DNA of 57,096 nt from JBJXFE01 sp046153875 (GCA_046153875.1 JBJXFE010000033.1:1-57096), one strand, 5' to 3'; counted from the first letter of the stretch, positions 1 through 8,325 are shown. The notes: generated by a model not told the origin, from the sequence alone. Translations and numbers: made by a program.

Positions 1-824
1 CCGAAGTCTGTTCTGCGGTGGTGGGCGGTGTATGCCGCGGCCTGGTTGGGGCCGTCGGTGGTTCCGGCGGCGCGGATGAAGGCGGCGACGGCTTCGTGGA
101 GGCCGGGGACGGATGAGGCGGGAGGGGAAGGGGGATGGGGAGGTGAAGAGGTGGGGGGGTGAGCAGGTGAAGAGGTGAGCAGGTGAGCAGGTGATTGGTG
201 ATTCGGCGGCGTGGTGGCCGTCGCGAGCGTGGCGCTGGGTGCGCCGGCGCGCGCCTGCAAGGTGGCTGCGGGTCGCGGGGAGTTGGCGCGTGCGAGGGCG
301 CGGAGGAGGGCGTTGGTGGATCGCCAGGGGTCGAGGGTGCGGAGGGCGGCGGTGGCGGCGCGGCGGCGCTCGGCGGGGTCGCGGGTTTCGTCTTTGGCGA
401 CGGTGCGGAGGACGGTGAGCATCTCGTCGCGGATGGGGTCCTGGCGGCGCTCGCGGCGGAGGGCGTCGAAGCGGGCGCGCGCGGCGAGGTAGCGCTCGGC
501 GGCGGGTGAAGCCTGGAGCTCGAAGGCCTGGCGCGGCGAGAGGCCGCGGGTTGCGGCCTCGGCGTCGGGATCTTCGGCGTTGAGGAGGGCGAGGAGGTGC
601 TCGGCGTCGGTGTCGGAGAGGGAGGGGAGAGAGGAAGGTGTCGAGGTGTCGAGGTGACAAGGTGTCGAGGGTGGAGCAGGACGGTCGCCACGGCCCGCCG
701 CGGCGGGTGAACGACTCGCGGCCGACCCGTCGCGGAGCGATGGCACACCCGGGGAGTCGGCGCGGAGCGGTGGGGTACCCAGCGGCGGGGTTGCCGGGTC
801 GGGTTGGAGGGTGGCGTCAAACAC
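1..824 (-). CDS. Hypothetical protein, 3' end beyond the window
   Basis: The minus-strand frame is open from a GTG at 824 to the window edge (about 274 codons, no stop), with almost every third base G or C. The GTG is preceded by GGAGAG at a good spacing. The N-terminal ~70 residues are Pro/Ser/Thr-rich and probably disordered. A charged helical part follows (residues ~70-150, including LSPRQAFELQASPAAERYLA and RRQDPIRDEMLTVLRTVA). A second low-complexity Pro/Ser/Thr/His stretch comes next (encoded near 120-190 by repeated AGGTGAGCAGGTG-like units), and then a short folded piece (SVPGLHEAVAAFIRAAG). I do not recognise the family. Overlapping plus-strand frames here lack ribosome sites and look like shadows. 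Confidence 0.6.
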   Translation of the reverse strand, partial: MFDATLQPDPATPPLGTPPLRADSPGVPSLRDGSAASRSPAAAGRGDRPAPPSTPCHLDTSTPSSLPSLSDTDAEHLLALLNAEDPDAEAATRGLSPRQAFELQASPAAERYLAARARFDALRRERRQDPIRDEMLTVLRTVAKDETRDPAERRRAATAALRTLDPWRSTNALLRALARANSPRPAATLQARAGAPSATLATATTPPNHQSPAHLLTSSPAHPPTSSPPHPPSPPASSVPGLHEAVAAFIRAAGTTDGPNQAAAYTAHHRRTDF

Positions 825-994
825 GTAGGCTCTCCACCCAATCCCGGCGTGGACGCGTTTGTGCGCAAAACGGCGGTGATGCGCTTCGCGCGAATCGCGC
901 GCAAGTGCTGGTGGGGCAAGGGATAAAGAAATTGTTTCGGCGCGCGCGGAATTCGGGTTTGGCGCGGTCAGGTTGTGCGCACAAAGGCGGTGAT

Positions 995-1098
995 GCGCGG
1001 GGGAGCGGGGAGAAAGGCACTTCAACACGGAGGGCCGCGGAGGGCCGCGGAGCGGGGGCGTGGGGTGGTTCGGGTCGGCTCGGAGAGCCGACGTACCC
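995..1098. repeat. Dispersed repeat block, copy 1
   Basis: A run rich in CGCGGAG-type units is followed by a GTGGGGTGG-like stretch and a palindrome at 1072-1098 (arms GTCGGCTC and GAGCCGAC around a short centre, then a TACCC tail). The same order of units recurs at 6996-7097, and the palindrome alone at 41600-41624. This looks like a non-coding interspersed repeat. Confidence 0.6.
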
Positions 1099-1186
1099 TG
1101 GATGGCGCCCGATCGGCCGGGATGGGGGAGGGAGTGTGGTGCGATGGTGGCGGGGTTGGCAGCGGGCCGCGGGTACGGCGACGCCA

Positions 1187-1219
1187 CCACCATCATCCCC
1201 GCGGCGGGGATGATGGTGG
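1187..1219. repeat. REP-like palindrome ending in GTGGCAC
   Basis: Arms of 16 bp (1187-1202 and 1204-1219) are perfectly complementary with almost no loop, and the right arm runs into GTGGCACGGG. There is no T-run, so it is not a standard terminator. Related palindromes that share the GTGGCAC edge are at 2114-2151, 50799-50819 and 52470-52500. Confidence 0.6.
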
Positions 1220-1458
1220 CACGGGAGGGGTCAGCCGATGATCAGGGCACCTGGCCCGCGTGCGGGGACGGCGAGCCCGGGTGCCCCGTGGGCTCACAGC
1301 TCGATGATCGATAGGGCAGCCGACCCTCACGCCTCGAAACAACCCAGATGGGCAGGGAGCCTCCTCCCGAGCCCGGATAGACGAATGGGTCCGCCGCGCT
1401 TGACTTCGCTCAGGTCTTCATAGACGGGGCACCTGGCGCATGTCGGTAGAGTGGCGCG

Positions 1459-2091
1459 ATGCCCGTACCCATCCCCGTTCCGGACGGTGCGATCGAGCGG
1501 GCCGAGACGCTCTACAGGCGGCTGGAGTCGTGGCGGCGGACGGATGAGGCGCTGGGCGCGCTGCGCGCCGTGTCGGGGTTCTCGCCCGCGGTGACGCTGC
1601 TGAAGGTCGCGGCGGTGAATGCGCTGTACTACACGAACGTGTACGCGATCGTGCGCGTGGCGGAGCATTTTGCATCGGTGCTGACGGCAGGGCCGCTGGG
1701 TGACCTGGCGCTGGTGGAGCGGCTGGCGGCGGTGCCGCGGGGCGGGGCGGAGAAGCGGGCGGTGCGTCGGCTGAGCCTGGCGTCGAAGTTCGCACACTTC
1801 TTCGTGGATGAGGAGGTGTTCCCGATCTATGACCAGTACGCGGTGCGGATGGTGGCGAAGCACACCGGTGTGTCGGTGTTGAGTCTGGACGGGCGATATG
1901 CGGCGTTTGCCGAGGCGTTCGGAGCGCTGGCGCGCGACGCGGGCCTAATGGGCCAGCGGCGGCGGCTGGACCGGTACCTGTGGGTGCAGGGGCAGTACGA
2001 GGAGTGGAGGGAGAAGGGGACGACGAGCAGCCGGGACCTGATCGAGGTGTTCAAGAAGGGCGAATGGCCGGTGGCTCGGGGCGTGGAGTAA
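1459..2091 (+). CDS. Hypothetical protein, 210 aa
   Basis: A soluble, mostly helical protein with no signal peptide. Coding-type GC periodicity and a clean ATG support it. The most telling stretch is around residues 113-130 (SLASKFAHFFVDEEVFPIYD). It resembles the 'SxASKxxHF...FPIYDxxA' block seen in small uncharacterised bacterial proteins, but I cannot give a function. No Shine-Dalgarno is visible. A TAGAGT box ends six bases before the ATG, so the message may be leaderless. It lies just left of the restriction island and may be part of it. Confidence 0.65.
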   Translation: MPVPIPVPDGAIERAETLYRRLESWRRTDEALGALRAVSGFSPAVTLLKVAAVNALYYTNVYAIVRVAEHFASVLTAGPLGDLALVERLAAVPRGGAEKRAVRRLSLASKFAHFFVDEEVFPIYDQYAVRMVAKHTGVSVLSLDGRYAAFAEAFGALARDAGLMGQRRRLDRYLWVQGQYEEWREKGTTSSRDLIEVFKKGEWPVARGVE

Positions 2092-2113
2092 CACGGTGCT
2101 GCTCGTGCCGAGT

Positions 2114-2151
2114 CCACGACCATCCCCGCCAGAGCCCGGGAATGGTCGTGG
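2114..2151. repeat. REP-like palindrome
   Basis: Ten-base arms CCACGACCAT (2114-2123) and ATGGTCGTGG (2142-2151) enclose an 18-base loop, and the right arm continues into GTGGCACGG as in the 1187 copy. It lies between the 210-aa gene and the XRE regulator and may mark the left edge of the restriction island. Confidence 0.55.
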
Positions 2152-2203
2152 CACGGCTGAATCGGGCCACCCGCCCGGTACCATCCACGAAAGCCGCTAC
2201 ATT

Positions 2204-2226
2204 TAGTCTGTAGTCATAGAGTAGTC
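2204..2226 (+). promoter_or_regulatory. Candidate C-box controlling the restriction regulator
   Basis: Three TAGTC pentamers occur at 2204-2208, 2211-2215 and 2222-2226, just upstream of the XRE gene. Restriction controller (C) proteins bind short repeated or dyad boxes of GACT/AGTC type in front of their own gene to time expression of the restriction enzyme. The half-site match is good, but the spacing is not that of a textbook C-box. Confidence 0.4.
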
Positions 2227-2245
2227 GGCCCGCCACCCTTTGCCC

Positions 2246-2473
2246 ATGCGGCAAATGGACCTGAACCGGCTTGTGGCGGACAACGTGCGGCTGCTTCGCG
2301 CTCGGCGTGGGCTCTCGCAGGAGGCGCTCGCTGCTCGATGCCGACTGCACCGCACCTACGTTGGTGCGATCGAGCGGTCGGAGCGGAACATCACGCTCAA
2401 GACGCTCGCGCAGCTCGCGACGGCTCTCGGCGTCGAAGCGCCTGATCTCCTGCGGCGCGAGGTGGAGCGATGA
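2246..2473 (+). CDS. XRE-family regulator, likely restriction-modification controller (C protein)
   Basis: A 75-residue protein consisting almost entirely of one Cro/C1-type helix-turn-helix (NVRLLRARRGLSQEALAARC, then HRTYVGAIERSERNITLKTL). This is the usual size and shape of C proteins. It overlaps the restriction gene by four bases (ATGA), so the two are co-translated, the usual C-R arrangement. I chose the ATG at 2246; a TTG at 2240 and an ATG at 2255 are also possible, and no strong ribosome site decides. The TAGTC repeats 20-42 bases upstream suggest that it regulates its own promoter. Confidence 0.85.
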   Translation: MRQMDLNRLVADNVRLLRARRGLSQEALAARCRLHRTYVGAIERSERNITLKTLAQLATALGVEAPDLLRREVER

Positions 2474-3501
2474 GCGCTCTCCTCCGCTCGGCGCAAGCGA
2501 GGGTGAGTCGCGTTCGAGACAGTGGCATCTCGATCTACGACGACCTGGCCGGGCGGGCCGACCTGTACTTTGACACGCCGGAGCTCGAAGCGGTTCTTGA
2601 CAAAGCGCTCCGTGGGTTGAATCTGGACTTTCCGATCCGGACTCGGTCGAAGATCGTCAAGGCGGCAGTTTGCGAAGCGCTCGGTTACCCGGTCCCCTCA
2701 TCCTTCAAGCGGACGCAACCGCGATTCCCGGGACAGAACTTCGACACGTATACACAGAAGTCCAACAACCTCCAGATCTGGAACGAGGGGGTGTCACTGT
2801 CGCGGCGATACGCCTTGATTCGTGTTGATGACGCCTCCCGCGTGACGCGCGTTCGCGTCGTTACCGGAGAAGTTGTTGCCGCGCTCGACCCGACGGGAAC
2901 GCTCACGCACAAGTTTCAGGCCAAGTACGTCGGGCCTGTCACGGCCAGCACGCTTGTTACTGACCGTGACAGCCCCCGCGTCATCGCGGAAATTGCGGCA
3001 AGGAGGCGCGGCACTACCGTTGTTGCAGGAAAGACAACCGCGCAACTGCTTCCGATCCGAGACCTGTACCAGCGGCTTCTCCTGCTCGTAGGTCAGCGAT
3101 TCCGAAACCCCGGCCTCACGCAGGAACGCAATCGCGGCGCCTTATTGCACGAACTGGTCCAGACCGCTCTTGGCGATGTCGCATTCCATGACAGCGGGCA
3201 GTTTCCAGACGTACCCGATCAGCTCTTGGAACTGAAGTTGCAGACCGCATCCACCGTCGATTTGGGGCTCGTTTCCCCCGACAGCACGGAGCCGCTCGCC
3301 ATCAGTCCATCTTTGTGCCACTGTGACGTCCGTTACGGCGTCTTCTACGCCTCATTGGTTTCTGGATACGTGGTGCTCAGCCAACTCGTTCTGGTCACGG
3401 GCCAGGAGTTCTTCAAAGTTTTCCGACGATTTGAGGGGAAGGTAAAGAACTCCAAGCTTCAGATTCCTTTACCGAGCGGGTTCTTCGGCAACGCCGAATG
3501 A
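2470..3501 (+). CDS. Type II restriction endonuclease
   Basis: A 343-residue protein translated from an ATGA overlap with the controller gene. A PD-(D/E)xK site is readable near residues 244-258 (QFPDVPDQLLELKLQ): PD, then ExK about ten residues on. It follows a helix with RNRGALLHELVQTALG. The next stretch, TASTVDLGLVSPDS, is also typical of type II enzymes. The gene converges on, and overlaps by 33 bp, a gamma-class adenine methyltransferase. The paired MTase recalls AccI/XhoI-type systems, but I cannot assign a recognition site. GC is lower than in the core genes, consistent with acquisition by transfer. Confidence 0.8.
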   Translation: MSALLRSAQARVSRVRDSGISIYDDLAGRADLYFDTPELEAVLDKALRGLNLDFPIRTRSKIVKAAVCEALGYPVPSSFKRTQPRFPGQNFDTYTQKSNNLQIWNEGVSLSRRYALIRVDDASRVTRVRVVTGEVVAALDPTGTLTHKFQAKYVGPVTASTLVTDRDSPRVIAEIAARRRGTTVVAGKTTAQLLPIRDLYQRLLLLVGQRFRNPGLTQERNRGALLHELVQTALGDVAFHDSGQFPDVPDQLLELKLQTASTVDLGLVSPDSTEPLAISPSLCHCDVRYGVFYASLVSGYVVLSQLVLVTGQEFFKVFRRFEGKVKNSKLQIPLPSGFFGNAE

Positions 3502-5208
3502 CTCCCAGACCATTGAATCGACGATCCGCTCGATCTCGGCCGTTTCGTCCCGAACACTCCCGTTCACCAGCCGCCGAACCTGCTCGATAATCCGCTGCGC
3601 GGGCGTGCCGTCGATATCAGGCAGCGGGAACTCACGTACATACTGCGTGATGAAGCGACGACGCCCCGCGTACAGTTTGTTATGAAAACGGGTATCGTAG
3701 TAACGGGTAATGAACGTGGAATTGGCGACGGCAAGCACCAATAGGAGCCAGTCAGCCTCAAGCCCAGGTCGGAGTTTCAGCCAGTAGCAGTCGCCGTTGA
3801 CGATCGCTCCGGTCGTATCCAGAAAGAACCGCGGGTGTTCGGCGATATCCGGGAACACGACCTTCGGGTGCGGCCAGTCGAGCGGCTGTTGCGGCACCCA
3901 GATCTCGTACCATTGCCGACCGCTTTCGATGACGTACCGGCGCGACTCTAGTTTCTCTCTGTGCGCCTCGAGATACCTCTTCGCTTGCGGATAGGCGTCC
4001 AGGTCCACTGCCTGCTTTCGCTCGTCATCCGCCTGTCGATGCGGATAGAGCACGCGGCGTTTGATGGTGCTGACATCGCCAATCCACCAGCGTGCCTTGG
4101 CGTGGTGTGTGATAAGCGGCCTGAGCAGTTCACTCTCAGGCTTCATGTCCTCCGAAAGCGAGTGCCAGTCATCGCGGATGAACACCGAATCCGCCGTTGT
4201 CTTGATGCCCACGCGAACGTTTCCGAGATCGCCAAAGACTCGCCGCCTTCGAGCGTAAACCTTGCTCAGCCACCTATCGCCGCCCTCAGACGCGAGCGCC
4301 CATGGGGCCTCGTGGGTTGTAGCGTGAGCGAGGTGGCCGCGCTCGATGCCAAAGGTGCCTAGGGGAGTTCGAACGCTACCGCTGGTTCCCATCTGCACGG
4401 CGTCAAGCACCGATTCGTGGAATGCCGCGCCGCTGCTCTTTGGAGCGCCACGGTCCTCATACACCCGCACAAAGCGACAGTCCTGTTTTCGAGCCGGAGC
4501 GTCCGAGCGCACTCCGACGAGAATCGCAGGCAAGACCGCGGCTGTGAACAGCTTGGTATCGCCGAGGTCGTATACCTCCTTCAAATCAAACGCGCGGCGA
4601 AGAAGCGATCGAGTGGTGACGCCGGATTGCACGACCATGAAACGGTTTGACGTGAGGAGCCCGAGTACTCCCCCGGGCCTCATGACTGTGGAGACTGCCG
4701 CAACGAACGCGTGATACAGATCGACCCTTCCAGTCAGCCCAAAGGCCAGTGCTAGCTGCTGGGCACGGTCGGCACCGAGCACTTGCGTGCGCACATAGGG
4801 CGGATTGGCGATCACGATGTCAGCTTGGTCGATGCGCTCGACTTTCGGTGTCTCTCCGAACAGTTGACCCGACGCTCCCGGCTGTGTTCGCGCCGAGGCG
4901 GTCAACTCAAGGAAATCTCCCTCGCGCAACTCCACCGTTGGCCCATCTAAACCGGACAGCCGATGCTCCGCTCGACGGATCGCTGCCGGGTCGGTTTCGT
5001 ATCCGCAAAGCACGAGGCGTTGCCTCTGGTTCTCGGGCACCGCCCCGTAGAGAGCAGCAAGGAGTTCCCCGTCCCCGCACGCTGGGTCGAGAACGCGAAT
5101 GGCTCCGGCCCGATCTTCGAAGGAGCGAAAGGTCGCTGCCGCGAGAAATCCGGCAAGCTGCGGCGGCGTGTAGTGAACGCCGTTCGACTTGATCCGTTCT
5201 GCCAACAA
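3469..5208 (-). CDS. Type II N6-adenine DNA methyltransferase (gamma class)
   Basis: A 579-residue methylase that should protect the recognition site cut by the convergent restriction enzyme. SAM-binding motif I (VLDPACGDGELL, residues ~40-50) comes before the catalytic NPPY motif (ANPPYVRT, ~134-141). This is the gamma order seen in the AccI/TaqI/Eco57I group. A C-terminal target-recognition half follows, including a LDWPHPKVVFPDI stretch. The start is a TTG at 5208, chosen because AGGAG lies at the right distance upstream and motif I follows directly. Its 3' end overlaps the restriction gene by 33 bp, so read-through of each makes antisense to the other. Confidence 0.9.
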   Translation of the reverse strand: MLAERIKSNGVHYTPPQLAGFLAAATFRSFEDRAGAIRVLDPACGDGELLAALYGAVPENQRQRLVLCGYETDPAAIRRAEHRLSGLDGPTVELREGDFLELTASARTQPGASGQLFGETPKVERIDQADIVIANPPYVRTQVLGADRAQQLALAFGLTGRVDLYHAFVAAVSTVMRPGGVLGLLTSNRFMVVQSGVTTRSLLRRAFDLKEVYDLGDTKLFTAAVLPAILVGVRSDAPARKQDCRFVRVYEDRGAPKSSGAAFHESVLDAVQMGTSGSVRTPLGTFGIERGHLAHATTHEAPWALASEGGDRWLSKVYARRRRVFGDLGNVRVGIKTTADSVFIRDDWHSLSEDMKPESELLRPLITHHAKARWWIGDVSTIKRRVLYPHRQADDERKQAVDLDAYPQAKRYLEAHREKLESRRYVIESGRQWYEIWVPQQPLDWPHPKVVFPDIAEHPRFFLDTTGAIVNGDCYWLKLRPGLEADWLLLVLAVANSTFITRYYDTRFHNKLYAGRRRFITQYVREFPLPDIDGTPAQRIIEQVRRLVNGSVRDETAEIERIVDSMVWESFGVAEEPAR

Positions 5209-5313
5209 AGCGTTCTCCTACCGAGATGCCCGCATTGTACCGAAGCCGAGCGTCGGGCCCCAGCCATCCGTCCGACAGCGGCTGGGCCGCGTAATCTGAT
5301 AGGCTCTGCGGCC

Positions 5314-6513
5314 GTGCAGGAGACCGACCTTCAGGCTCTGGAACGATTCGTCGCCGAGAACGATGACCTGCTCGCGCTCGAAGAGCAGATCGGTCGGTTC
5401 AACATCTTCGATGCCCTGAACGTTGCCCGGGTCGAAATCCGGCACAGCAACTACCTCGCCTGGCTGCTCACCCCCGGCGAGAGCCACGGCCAGGGTGACC
5501 TCTTCCTCAAGGCGGTGCTCATGGACGTGCTGCGGAAGGCACGCCACCAAGCGATCACTCCGCCGCTGAGCCCGGTGGACCTCGATGGCGCCGACCTCCA
5601 GGGCGTGGAGGTCCGGCGCGAGTGGCGGAACATCGACCTGCTGATCGAGTGCAAGGAACCGCCGTTCGTCATCGCGGTCGAGAACAAGGTGGACAGCGGC
5701 GTGCACAGCGGGCAGCTCCAGCGATACGAAGCGACCGTTGGTGCGGAGTTCGCCGGTGTCAGGGCGCTCTACGTGTTCCTCACGCCGGAGGGCGATGAAG
5801 CGAGTGACGAGGACTGGGTCGCCTACAGCTACGCGGACCTTCACCGCACGCTCACGCGGACGCGCAAGGTCAACGCCGCGGCCATCGGCGGGGATGTGGC
5901 CGTGTTCCTCGACCACTACCTCGGCCTGATCGGGAGCCGATTCATGGAGAACGTGGACCTCGACAAGTTGTGCAGGCAGATTTACGCCAACCACCGGCGC
6001 GCCATGGACCTGATCTGGGAACGGGTCGGCACGCCCGCGGCCGAGCTCGTGCGCCGCATTCAGGAGTGGCTCGAGCAGCGCCCAGAGTGGGTTCACATCA
6101 CGACGAAGCAGAAGGAAGTCGAGTTCATCCCCGCGGCGTGGAACAAGATGCTTCGGCCGGTCGGCAAGCGAAAGACGTTCGAGCCCGAGCACTGGATGAC
6201 CATGCGGCTCCGGGCTGGGAGCACACGCCTTCGACTGTTCGTGATCGTGTGCCCGACTACCGATGCGGGCGTCCGAAAGCGGACGCTGGAACGCCTGCTG
6301 AAGGACAAGAAGGAGTTCGGGTTCTCCACGTTCTTCAAGCGGAAGGAGCTGACCGAAGACTGGACGCGCGTGCTCTCCGAGGAAGTCTGTCCGCTGCCGG
6401 AGGAGGACGAGCCTGATGTGGACGCGGTGATGGCGAGCGTTGAGAAGCGGCTGGTCGAGTTTCTGAAGGAGACGGCGGGTCTGCCAGCGGCGATGAAGGC
6501 AGTTCAGAGTTGA
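5314..6513 (+). CDS. PD-(D/E)XK nuclease superfamily protein (PDDEXK_4-like)
   Basis: 399 residues from a GTG at 5314. The N-terminal half reads like the PDDEXK_4 family (PF14281): NVARVEIRHSNYLAWLL near residue 30-50, an acidic strand RNIDLLIE near 104-111, and VENKVDSGVHSGQLQRY near 124-140, which supplies the ExK. A helical C-terminal half follows. Members of this family often sit beside restriction or other defence genes, as here, but their role is usually unknown. It diverges from the methyltransferase gene with about 100 bp between starts. The start is chosen because homologous sequence begins soon after it; the ribosome site is weak and a TAGGCT box lies only eight bases upstream. Confidence 0.75.
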   Translation: MQETDLQALERFVAENDDLLALEEQIGRFNIFDALNVARVEIRHSNYLAWLLTPGESHGQGDLFLKAVLMDVLRKARHQAITPPLSPVDLDGADLQGVEVRREWRNIDLLIECKEPPFVIAVENKVDSGVHSGQLQRYEATVGAEFAGVRALYVFLTPEGDEASDEDWVAYSYADLHRTLTRTRKVNAAAIGGDVAVFLDHYLGLIGSRFMENVDLDKLCRQIYANHRRAMDLIWERVGTPAAELVRRIQEWLEQRPEWVHITTKQKEVEFIPAAWNKMLRPVGKRKTFEPEHWMTMRLRAGSTRLRLFVIVCPTTDAGVRKRTLERLLKDKKEFGFSTFFKRKELTEDWTRVLSEEVCPLPEEDEPDVDAVMASVEKRLVEFLKETAGLPAAMKAVQS

Positions 6514-6591
6514 GCACGGATCGGTACGCTCGCGTGCGAGCGGGCTGCTCGGGGCTGGAAGAGCAGGGTGTCGTGGTGCGTGGCTGCTTCC

Positions 6592-6822
6592 TTACGGGCG
6601 CGGTTTCCGTTTGGGGGCGTACTGGTGAGAGCCCGCGGCCGCGGTGAGGGCGTCGAAGCAATAGTCGGCGTCGTCGTTGCGGTTGTCGTAGGGGGCTGGG
6701 ACGCCGAGCATCTTGCAGAGTTCGATGAAGTGGGCCTGCGACGACGCACGCTCGGAGAGATTGCGGTCGGACCACTTGCGCACGAAGTCATGGGGCGTGA
6801 TGACGGAGGCCGCGGAGGTCAT
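6592..6822 (-). pseudogene. N-terminal remnant of a large class I DNA methyltransferase (type IIL/MmeI-like)
   Basis: About 76 codons from an ATG at 6822. The piece TPHDFVRKWSDRNLSERASS followed by QAHFIELCKMLGVPAP is the typical opening of large fused adenine methyltransferases (pattern FVxKWR...LxERxxxQxHFxxLCxxLGxPxP), which normally run beyond 900 residues. Here the frame ends at 6592 after DADYCFDAL and an unrelated tail. None of the methylase motifs follow on the minus strand toward 6514. I read it as a truncated fossil beside the active restriction genes. Confidence 0.6.
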
Positions 6823-6995
6823 GCGCGTGCATTGTTGCGGAAAGCCGGGCGGGGTGCATGAGACTCGCGGGACGGATGGGACGGATGACATGGGTGGCGT
6901 GTGACACGCCAGAACGGCGCTTCCGAGGGCTGGGGGCACCCAGGGACTCAGTGCCTGGGTTTTGCGCGCCTTGAAGCGGGAAGGCCGCTGAAGCG

Positions 6996-7097
6996 GGCTG
7001 GGGAGGGAAGGGCGTTTCGACACGCAGGGGCGCGGAGGGGCGCGGGGGGGGGGGTGCGTGGGGTGGAACGGGTCGGCTCGGAGAGCCGACCCTACCC
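6996..7097. repeat. Dispersed repeat block, copy 2
   Basis: This repeats the layout of 995-1098: GCGGAGGGG-type units, a G-rich run, GTGGGGTGG, then the palindrome at 7070-7097 with arms GTCGGCTC/GAGCCGAC and a TACCC tail. It lies eight bases past the stop of the minus-strand secreted protein gene. Confidence 0.6.
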
Positions 7098-7104
7098 GGG
7101 GGGC

Positions 7105-8193
7105 TCAGGGGCAGCCGAGGACGTATTGGCCCTGGAAGCAGCCGAAGTCGGCGACGGTGAGCGTGCCGCTGGCGTTGCAGTCGGCGTACAGGTCGCCCAG
7201 GACGTACTTGCCCTGGAAACAGCCGAAGTCAGCGACCGTGAGGCTGCCGCTCTCGTTGCAGTCCGCGTAGCAGCCCGGGACGAGGACGCCGCTGCCGTCG
7301 AGCGTGAGCGTCGCGTCGAGGTCGAAGCCGATCGCGTCGAGCACGAGGTTCATGAGAACGTGGGCCGTGTTGCCGGCCGGAAGAATCGTGGGGAGGTCGA
7401 GCGGGAACTCGGGGAGCTTCGTGCCGGGCTTCTGGGTTTCCGAGAGTTGCACGGGGACGACCGAGGTGATCGTGGCCGTCGTGCCCGTGACGACGACGTG
7501 CGCCTGGAAGACGATCGGTACGGGCGTGGGCGGGAGCTCCACGGCGTTGGCGAGGATCTCGAACGATCCGGTGACGTCGAGCACCGCGGCGATCGTCACG
7601 TCGTAGGCGCCCGGGCCGGCGGGGGTGATCGTTCCCGCGGCCGGGGCGGCTTGCACGCCCGCGAACTGGGTCACGGAAACGTCGCCGATGGGCAACGAGA
7701 CGGGGATGCCGAGATAGGTCGAATCGGGGGCGCGCGTGCGGAACGAGTCGAAGGCGAGGTCCACGGTCGCGGGCAGGAGGATGGGAGCCGCGGAGACGAA
7801 GTCGATCGAGAAGCCCGAGAGCGACGCGGTGTTGGTGCCGGTGTTGAGGGTAAGGCGGAGCACGCCCGCGCCAGGGGAATCGAGCGGGCCCGCGACGCCC
7901 CCGCCGAGCGTCGTGTCCACGGGCACGTTCTCCGTCGAGCCGAACGACCCGAAGATGCCGGGCTTGGTGCGCGTGCCGGTCGGGTTGGTCGCGGCGACCC
8001 AGTTGCCGACCAGCGTGCCGGTTGTGTCCACGGTCACGCCGAGATTGCCGGTAAGGCCGCTCGACGCTGGGTTGAGCGTGAAATCGAAGGTGAGGATGTC
8101 GCCGGCGAGCGCGGGCGCGACCGAGAGCGAAGCCGCGAGGGCGGCGGCGGCGCGGCGTGCCCCCCGGGCGAACGGATGCAGGTCCGGTGTCAC
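7105..8193 (-). CDS. Secreted protein with C-terminal tandem dockerin-like repeats
   Basis: 362 residues from a GTG at 8193. That start is fixed by a near-perfect GAGGAGGT seven bases upstream and a signal peptide right after it (ending around APALAGD). A longer upstream frame exists but crosses the tRNA-derived att site. The body is beta-rich with repeated Asn/Thr/Gly strands and no motif I can name. The C-terminus has two copies of a Cys-containing EF-hand-like loop (YADCNxSGxLTVADFGCFQG, D-x-N-x-S spacing as in dockerin calcium loops) ending in GCP. Three other secreted proteins here share this tail, which probably anchors or sorts them at the cell surface. An integrative element begins 133 bp upstream. 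Confidence 0.8.
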   Translation of the reverse strand: MTPDLHPFARGARRAAAALAASLSVAPALAGDILTFDFTLNPASSGLTGNLGVTVDTTGTLVGNWVAATNPTGTRTKPGIFGSFGSTENVPVDTTLGGGVAGPLDSPGAGVLRLTLNTGTNTASLSGFSIDFVSAAPILLPATVDLAFDSFRTRAPDSTYLGIPVSLPIGDVSVTQFAGVQAAPAAGTITPAGPGAYDVTIAAVLDVTGSFEILANAVELPPTPVPIVFQAHVVVTGTTATITSVVPVQLSETQKPGTKLPEFPLDLPTILPAGNTAHVLMNLVLDAIGFDLDATLTLDGSGVLVPGCYADCNESGSLTVADFGCFQGKYVLGDLYADCNASGTLTVADFGCFQGQYVLGCP

Positions 8194-8325
8194 GGGATCG
8201 ACCTCCTCATTCAGATGAGTGTGCCGCGCACCGCGACCCGTGGCAAGGGCGATCGGCGACCGGCGCGCGGATTGGCGAGGCGTCCACGCGCTCGGGTGAA
8301 CCTGGGCGGGGGGGAACGGGTCGGG

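Larger units (their letters stand above)
825..1458. other. Intergenic region with dispersed repeats
   Basis: About 630 bp with no convincing gene on either strand. It holds a repeat block at 995-1098 (second copy at 6996-7097) and a dense palindrome at 1187-1219. Both flanking genes read away from it, so promoters for both should lie here. TAGAGT at 1447-1452 is placed to act as a -10 for the plus-strand gene starting at 1459, but I see no good -35. Confidence 0.5.

Noticed and set aside
1187..1219. Rho-independent terminator
   Set aside because: The hairpin has no T-run on either strand and lies between two genes that read away from it.
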